Shown: piece after piece, positions 42,529 through 46,205 of the stretch
Position numbering within the stretch: position 1 is the stretch's first letter
How the letters are laid out: each line of letters begins with the position of its first letter
DNA from: Spirochaetaceae bacterium
GTDB lineage: Bacteria; Spirochaetota; Spirochaetia; SZUA-6; Bin103
Assembly (NCBI GenBank): GCA_026710565.1
Contig: JAPOQV010000145.1
Span: 1-46,205, forward strand
Reading direction: 5' to 3'
DNA length: 46,205 nucleotides
The notes under the pieces: model-generated
Seen by the model: only the letters and a program-made list of their open reading frames with translations
What the model was told of the DNA's origin: nothing
The model's database searches: none
Program-made: the position numbers and the translations under genes

Positions 42529-43893
42529 TCACAGCAGTCTCGGAGTGAAGTCGAATGACCCTGCTGCGAGATATTCGCTAATCAGTTCCACCGACCAAGG
42601 CTCTACCAGCTTCTTCGTCTCCATATCTTCGGCAAGCGCCTGCACCGTAGCGAAACTCCCGCTGAGAGACGTTCCGCGCCGCTCGAAGAATTCGGATCGG
42701 CTGAGCACCACGGCGACATCGTCGGTGGACGCGCGCCACTCGTAAGCAATCCCCACATGCTTGGACGTACTCCCGCCGCTATCCAGGTATACCGCACCTA
42801 CCATATGCAGAGACGCGACATCCACCTGAAGTCGTAGCTCTTCTTCGAGTTCCCGGACGGCGCAATGGACCAGCGGATCGCCATTGACGGAGTCCTCACG
42901 CCGGACATGTCCACCGGCCCAGATGACGATCTTCTCATGGAGCGGATTGTCAGCCCTTTTTTCTCGGCGGCGAAGACGAAGCACGTCGCCGCTTGCGTTC
43001 CGAATGATGACGATCGGAATCGCCTGGACACGTCCATCGTCCGCTTCCACCTCCTCCCTCGGCCGGAAGCCGGTCTCGTCAACCTCGGAGAATTGTCGGG
43101 TCAAATCGGACGCCTGCGGCCCCTGCAGAAAGCGCTTGCCCGCAAAGGATCGCACTACTGACTCCTTCGGGCACGACATGATGTCTTCGGCTACCTGTTC
43201 CTCGATCAAGCCGAGGACGGCTTCGACGACAACCTCGGCGGTGCGCTTGGGATCGCCTCTCGTGTCACCGAGAGACGTGTCGACGGGAAAGATCCTGAAT
43301 TCTTCTCCGAGTTGAGCGATGCACTGCTTGTTGACATCCCTGATCTGGCTGAGAACCTCGGGATTCATGATCGATCCTCCCGTTCCTTTGACCGGGAGAA
43401 CCCCTTGCTCGCGTTCCATCGCGTCCCGCGGAGAAGCGAGCATCGCGAACACCGCCGAGACTCTCTTGCGCCAGTTGTCGATCATCAGGAACTTCTGTAT
43501 GAGCTCTCTCTCGTCAGGTCGGATTCGCGAAATCCGCTCCATCATCGTGATCCAGCAGATGGAGTCGAACAGCCCTCTATCAAGAAACAGAATCTGTGGG
43601 TCATCGGCACGCGGAGGCGTCTGCGTCTTCTCCAGAATCTGAGCAAGAGTCGTACATGCGGTCCAGACATTGAACGTCGCGTGCTTCTTGTCCTGAATCG
43701 GGCAGATGGATGCGCGTTCTACGACGACCGCCGTGCGGAAGCCACAGCGCTTGAGAAAGGTGGAGACGTTCGTCAACGTCGTGGTCTTGCCAGCCTTCGG
43801 GACGCCGGCGAATTCGACCACCAATGGTTTGCGAGCCTTTTCGGCGAATTGAGTCGCCGCTCGCTGCGCTCGGTCTTGAAGACATGTCGCCAT
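42529..43893 (-). CDS. P-loop nucleotide kinase fused to a Nudix hydrolase domain
   Basis: The 454-residue protein has two modules. Residues about 20-230 are a P-loop NTPase: Walker A GVPKAGKT at 30-37, and ILFLDRGLFDSICW near 100 with the DRG/D pattern of deoxynucleoside and thymidylate kinases. About 285-440 is a Nudix domain: IPIVIIRNASGDVLRLRRRE, then a Nudix box GGHVRRED...VRELEEEL with six extra residues in its first loop and the catalytic REXXEE kept. A nucleotide-phosphorylating or sensing module is thus joined to a nucleoside-diphosphate-linked hydrolase. ATG 43893 has GAAGGA nine bases upstream; ATG 43920 is an alternative. It converges on the MqsA-like gene (21 bp). G+C is lower than its neighbours. 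Substrate unknown. Confidence 0.75.
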   Translation of the reverse strand: MATCLQDRAQRAATQFAEKARKPLVVEFAGVPKAGKTTTLTNVSTFLKRCGFRTAVVVERASICPIQDKKHATFNVWTACTTLAQILEKTQTPPRADDPQILFLDRGLFDSICWITMMERISRIRPDERELIQKFLMIDNWRKRVSAVFAMLASPRDAMEREQGVLPVKGTGGSIMNPEVLSQIRDVNKQCIAQLGEEFRIFPVDTSLGDTRGDPKRTAEVVVEAVLGLIEEQVAEDIMSCPKESVVRSFAGKRFLQGPQASDLTRQFSEVDETGFRPREEVEADDGRVQAIPIVIIRNASGDVLRLRRREKRADNPLHEKIVIWAGGHVRREDSVNGDPLVHCAVRELEEELRLQVDVASLHMVGAVYLDSGGSTSKHVGIAYEWRASTDDVAVVLSRSEFFERRGTSLSGSFATVQALAEDMETKKLVEPWSVELISEYLAAGSFDFTPRLL

Positions 43894-43938
43894 GTCGTCA
43901 TGTCCTTCTCGGTACTTCATCGTTTGACTGCTGCTTCA

Positions 43939-43984
43939 CGCTACAGCGTCCGCACCAGCTCGTCGAGGGGAACGGTCGCGAAGA
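43939..43984. repeat. Right copy of the 46-bp direct repeat, i.e. the functional recJ 3' end
   Basis: This copy encodes the last residues of RecJ (FFATVPLDELVRTL and the TAG stop at 43941-43943). It is in the same orientation as the copy at 41765-41810. The repeat starts at CGCTACAGCGTCC in both places, two bases outside the recJ stop codon, so that point is the probable insertion boundary. Confidence 0.8.
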
Positions 43985-46205
43985 ACCGGCGGTAGGCTGC
44001 CGTCTCGGTGAGCAGCTCGCGGACATCCGCTTCCGTGCGCGCGGCGGCCGCCGGGTCGGCCTGACCGCCGTCGGCGAGCGTCACCGATTCGCCGTCCTGG
44101 CGCACGACGGTGAGGTCGCCGCGGGCGGCCCGCCAGGTCAGGCCGGCGCGCACCGTCGCTTCCCGGTGGGCGCTGGCCGCGGCCAGCCGGGCGACCGCGA
44201 CGCGGCCTTCGCGGTGGGCGACCGCGTGCTTGCACAGCCCGGCGAGGCACGCCAGAAACCGATCCGCCGGCGCGGTTTCGGGATCGACCGCGAACAGGTG
44301 CACCGTGCGCGGCCGCGCCCGCCGCAGCACCTGCTGCATCTCGTGGCGCCCGGGCGGCGTGGTCCAGATTACCAGCGTCTGCGCCGGCCCGATCCGGTCG
44401 CGGCCGCTCGCCGGTTCGGCAGCGCCGTCCTCGCCCCAGATCACCGGCGGCTCCGCCATCCCGTCCACCAGCTCGGTCAGCCCCGCGGCAGCGTCACCGG
44501 AACGATGATCGACGACAGCCGGCGGCTCCGTCCCGGCGGCGATCGCCGTGGGAGCGGCGGCCGGCCTGGCGTCGATCCACTCCACCTGCAGCGACCGGTT
44601 GCCGCGGTAGTCGTTGGCGGAGATGCGGTACGCCAGGTCGATGCGGCCCTCCGGCGGCAGGTCGCCGCCCGACTGCCACCACATCACCGAGCGGGTCGCC
44701 CCGGTGTGGTCGGCGACCAGCAGCTTGCGGTGCTCGCCGCCCCGCCCGAGGTCCGTGATCCCCTTGATCGTGACGCCGTGGCTGGCGAACGTGAGCGCCC
44801 GGTTGCCCGGACCGAACGGACCGAGGCCGGTCAGCGCCTCCACCAGGTCCAGGCCGGTCTGTCCCAGGTCGAGCACGCCGTCGATCGGCAGGGGGGGCGC
44901 CGGCGGGCCGTCGCCGATCTGCTCGCGCAGGGCGCCCTGCAGCTCCCTGCGGAACGGCTCTAGCCGCTCCGGCTGCAGCGACACGCCGGCCGCCATGGGG
45001 TGTCCGCCGAAGCCGTCCAGCAGCTCCGCGCAGGCGGCGATCGCCGCCGTGACGTTGCAGCCCGCGATCGAGCGGGCCGATCCGCGCACCGGCTCGTCCG
45101 GCGGCGAGGCCAACAGCAGCGTGGGCCGGTGGAAGCGCTCGACCAGCCGGCTGGCGACGATGCCGATCACGCCGGCCGGCCAGTCGGAGTGGGACAGGAC
45201 CAGGCCGGGATTGTCGAGGATGCCCGGGTCCGCCTCGATCTGCTCACAGGCGGCGTCGAACACCTGGTCGGTGAGCAGGCGCCGCCGTGCGTTCAGCCGC
45301 TCCAGCTCCAGCACCTGCCGGCGCGCCGCCTCGCGCGAGTCGGTCGTCATCAGCTCGACGATCGGGTTGGCGTCGCCGAGCCGGCCGATGGCGTTCAGGC
45401 GCGGCCCCAGCGTGAAGCTGATCTGCTCCTCGCCCAGCGTCTCCCGGTTCAGCTCGGCCAGCTCCATCATGGCCTGCAGGCCGATCCGCTCGGTACGCCG
45501 CAGCACCATCAGCCCGACCTGCAGCCAGAACCGCGTGTCGTCCACCTGCTCGGCCAGGTCGGCCACCACCCCGAGCGCCACCAGGTCGAGCAGTTCGCGC
45601 GACTCCTCGATGCGGCCGGCGCGGCCGAACAGCTCGCGCGCCACCTGGAACGCCACCCCGACGCCCGGCAGGGCCCGCAGCGGGTGGGGCCCGTCGATCC
45701 GCTTCGGGTTGATCACCGCCAGCGCCGGCGGCAGCTCCTCGGGCAGGTCGTGATGGTCGGTGATGATCACGTCCACCCCCCGGCCGGCGGCGTACTCGAC
45801 CGCTTCGTTCGCATCCACGCCGGTGTCGCAGGTGAGCATCAGCGTGACGCCCGAGTCCAGGAACCCGCGCAGCGCCTCCACGCCCACGCCGTGCGACTCC
45901 CGTGCGCGAACGGGGATGTGGAACAGCGGATCGGCTCCCAGGCGCCGCAGCGTCTCCACCAGCACGGTGGTCGAGGTCTGGCCGTCGACGTCGAAGTCCC
46001 CCCAGACGCCGATGCGCTCGCCGTCGCGGAGCGCCCGCTCGATCCGGTCGGCCGCGCGCTCCATGTCCGGCAGGTCGGCGGCCGGGGTCGGCCGGTAGCG
46101 GCGGGGGTCCAGGAAAGCCAGGGCGCGCTCCGGCGTGTCGTTGCCACCCCGGGCCCGGGGGTCGGCCAGCAAGGGCGGACCGCCCACGGCCTCCCTCACC
46201 GCCGC
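43941..46205 (-). CDS. recJ: Single-stranded-DNA-specific exonuclease RecJ, 5' end probably outside the window
   Basis: At least 753 residues of RecJ, the 5'-to-3' single-strand exonuclease of recombination and mismatch repair. DHH-family motifs are visible: GDFDVDGQTS with D68, D70 and D72, LTCDTGVDA (D125), ITDHHD (148-151), LGPRLNAIGRLG, and the DHHA1 block GFGGHPMAAGVSLQ near 400. An OB-like domain (GLGPFGPGNRALTFASHGVT) follows. The last 190 residues or so are an extra C-terminal domain absent from E. coli RecJ but known in several phyla. GTG 46199 is the first start in the window, but only ten residues would precede the conserved LLADPRARGG stretch, so the gene probably begins beyond the edge. 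Confidence 0.92.
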   Translation of the reverse strand, partial: AAVREAVGGPPLLADPRARGGNDTPERALAFLDPRRYRPTPAADLPDMERAADRIERALRDGERIGVWGDFDVDGQTSTTVLVETLRRLGADPLFHIPVRARESHGVGVEALRGFLDSGVTLMLTCDTGVDANEAVEYAAGRGVDVIITDHHDLPEELPPALAVINPKRIDGPHPLRALPGVGVAFQVARELFGRAGRIEESRELLDLVALGVVADLAEQVDDTRFWLQVGLMVLRRTERIGLQAMMELAELNRETLGEEQISFTLGPRLNAIGRLGDANPIVELMTTDSREAARRQVLELERLNARRRLLTDQVFDAACEQIEADPGILDNPGLVLSHSDWPAGVIGIVASRLVERFHRPTLLLASPPDEPVRGSARSIAGCNVTAAIAACAELLDGFGGHPMAAGVSLQPERLEPFRRELQGALREQIGDGPPAPPLPIDGVLDLGQTGLDLVEALTGLGPFGPGNRALTFASHGVTIKGITDLGRGGEHRKLLVADHTGATRSVMWWQSGGDLPPEGRIDLAYRISANDYRGNRSLQVEWIDARPAAAPTAIAAGTEPPAVVDHRSGDAAAGLTELVDGMAEPPVIWGEDGAAEPASGRDRIGPAQTLVIWTTPPGRHEMQQVLRRARPRTVHLFAVDPETAPADRFLACLAGLCKHAVAHREGRVAVARLAAASAHREATVRAGLTWRAARGDLTVVRQDGESVTLADGGQADPAAAARTEADVRELLTETAAYRRFFATVPLDELVRTL

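Noticed and set aside
43312..43995. Plus-strand frame opposite the P-loop/Nudix gene
   Set aside because: It is antisense to clear Walker A and kinase motifs and contains no domain.

Overview
The window is about 46 kb of high-G+C bacterial chromosome, densely coded on both strands, with many 4-10 bp gene overlaps and frequent GTG/TTG starts. Lipoproteins of the LpoB type (a factor that meets peptidoglycan synthases from the outer membrane) and Trk potassium uptake point to a diderm (Gram-negative-type) cell. The mix of hydantoinase, PhyH, SMP-30, LarA and many toxin-antitoxin-like genes resembles uncultivated free-living or host-associated high-G+C lineages, possibly spirochaete-like. The sequence alone does not fix the phylum. 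I see no rRNA, tRNA, CRISPR array, transposase or integrase.

Layout. 1-8 kb is housekeeping: a DUF402 fragment, proS, a Fic remnant, then on the minus strand MOSC, purM, a NYN-LOTUS RNase-like protein and a site-2 protease, then a membrane-anchored EEP phosphodiesterase and an HD phosphohydrolase. 8-10.7 kb is a three-gene envelope cluster (a COG3014-type lipoprotein, an LpoB-like lipoprotein, a secreted Ca-binding-repeat protein). 10.7-13 kb holds a DUF433 antitoxin-like gene, a DM13 protein and an Fpg/Nei-type glycosylase. 13.3-19.4 kb is a plus-strand catabolic run: hydantoinase A and B, a 78-residue zinc-ribbon protein that starts inside the hydantoinase B stop codon, a zinc alcohol dehydrogenase and a Gfo/Idh/MocA oxidoreductase. 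19.5-25.8 kb carries a DUF4143 ATPase, an SMP-30 lactonase, a CotH-lamin-tail protein, a coiled-coil membrane protein and a LarA-type lactate racemase.

25.8-31.3 kb is a compact defence/toxin-antitoxin island of visibly lower G+C: an McrB-like AAA+ motor with a DUF2357/PD-(D/E)XK nuclease (type IV, McrBC-like), a PIN protein overlapping an XRE-ImmA/IrrE protein, and an intact higA next to a frameshifted, truncated higB. 31.4-41.2 kb returns to metabolism and housekeeping: an orphan polyamine-type binding protein, a PhyH oxygenase, a GGDEF protein, a tartrate/malate-type dehydrogenase, trkA-trkH, and a three-gene RNA-modification cluster (rsmI, a divergent tgt, and a 16S rRNA methyltransferase related to the aminoglycoside-resistance ArmA/Rmt family).

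At 41.8-43.9 kb a 2.1-kb low-G+C cassette (small antitoxin-like ORF, MqsA-like zinc-finger/HTH protein, P-loop kinase-Nudix fusion) sits between a 2TM-domain gene and recJ. It is bracketed by a direct repeat of the recJ 3' end, which marks it as an insertion at that site. This cassette, the McrBC-like island and the RMTase/Tgt/RsmI cluster are the parts most worth a second look.
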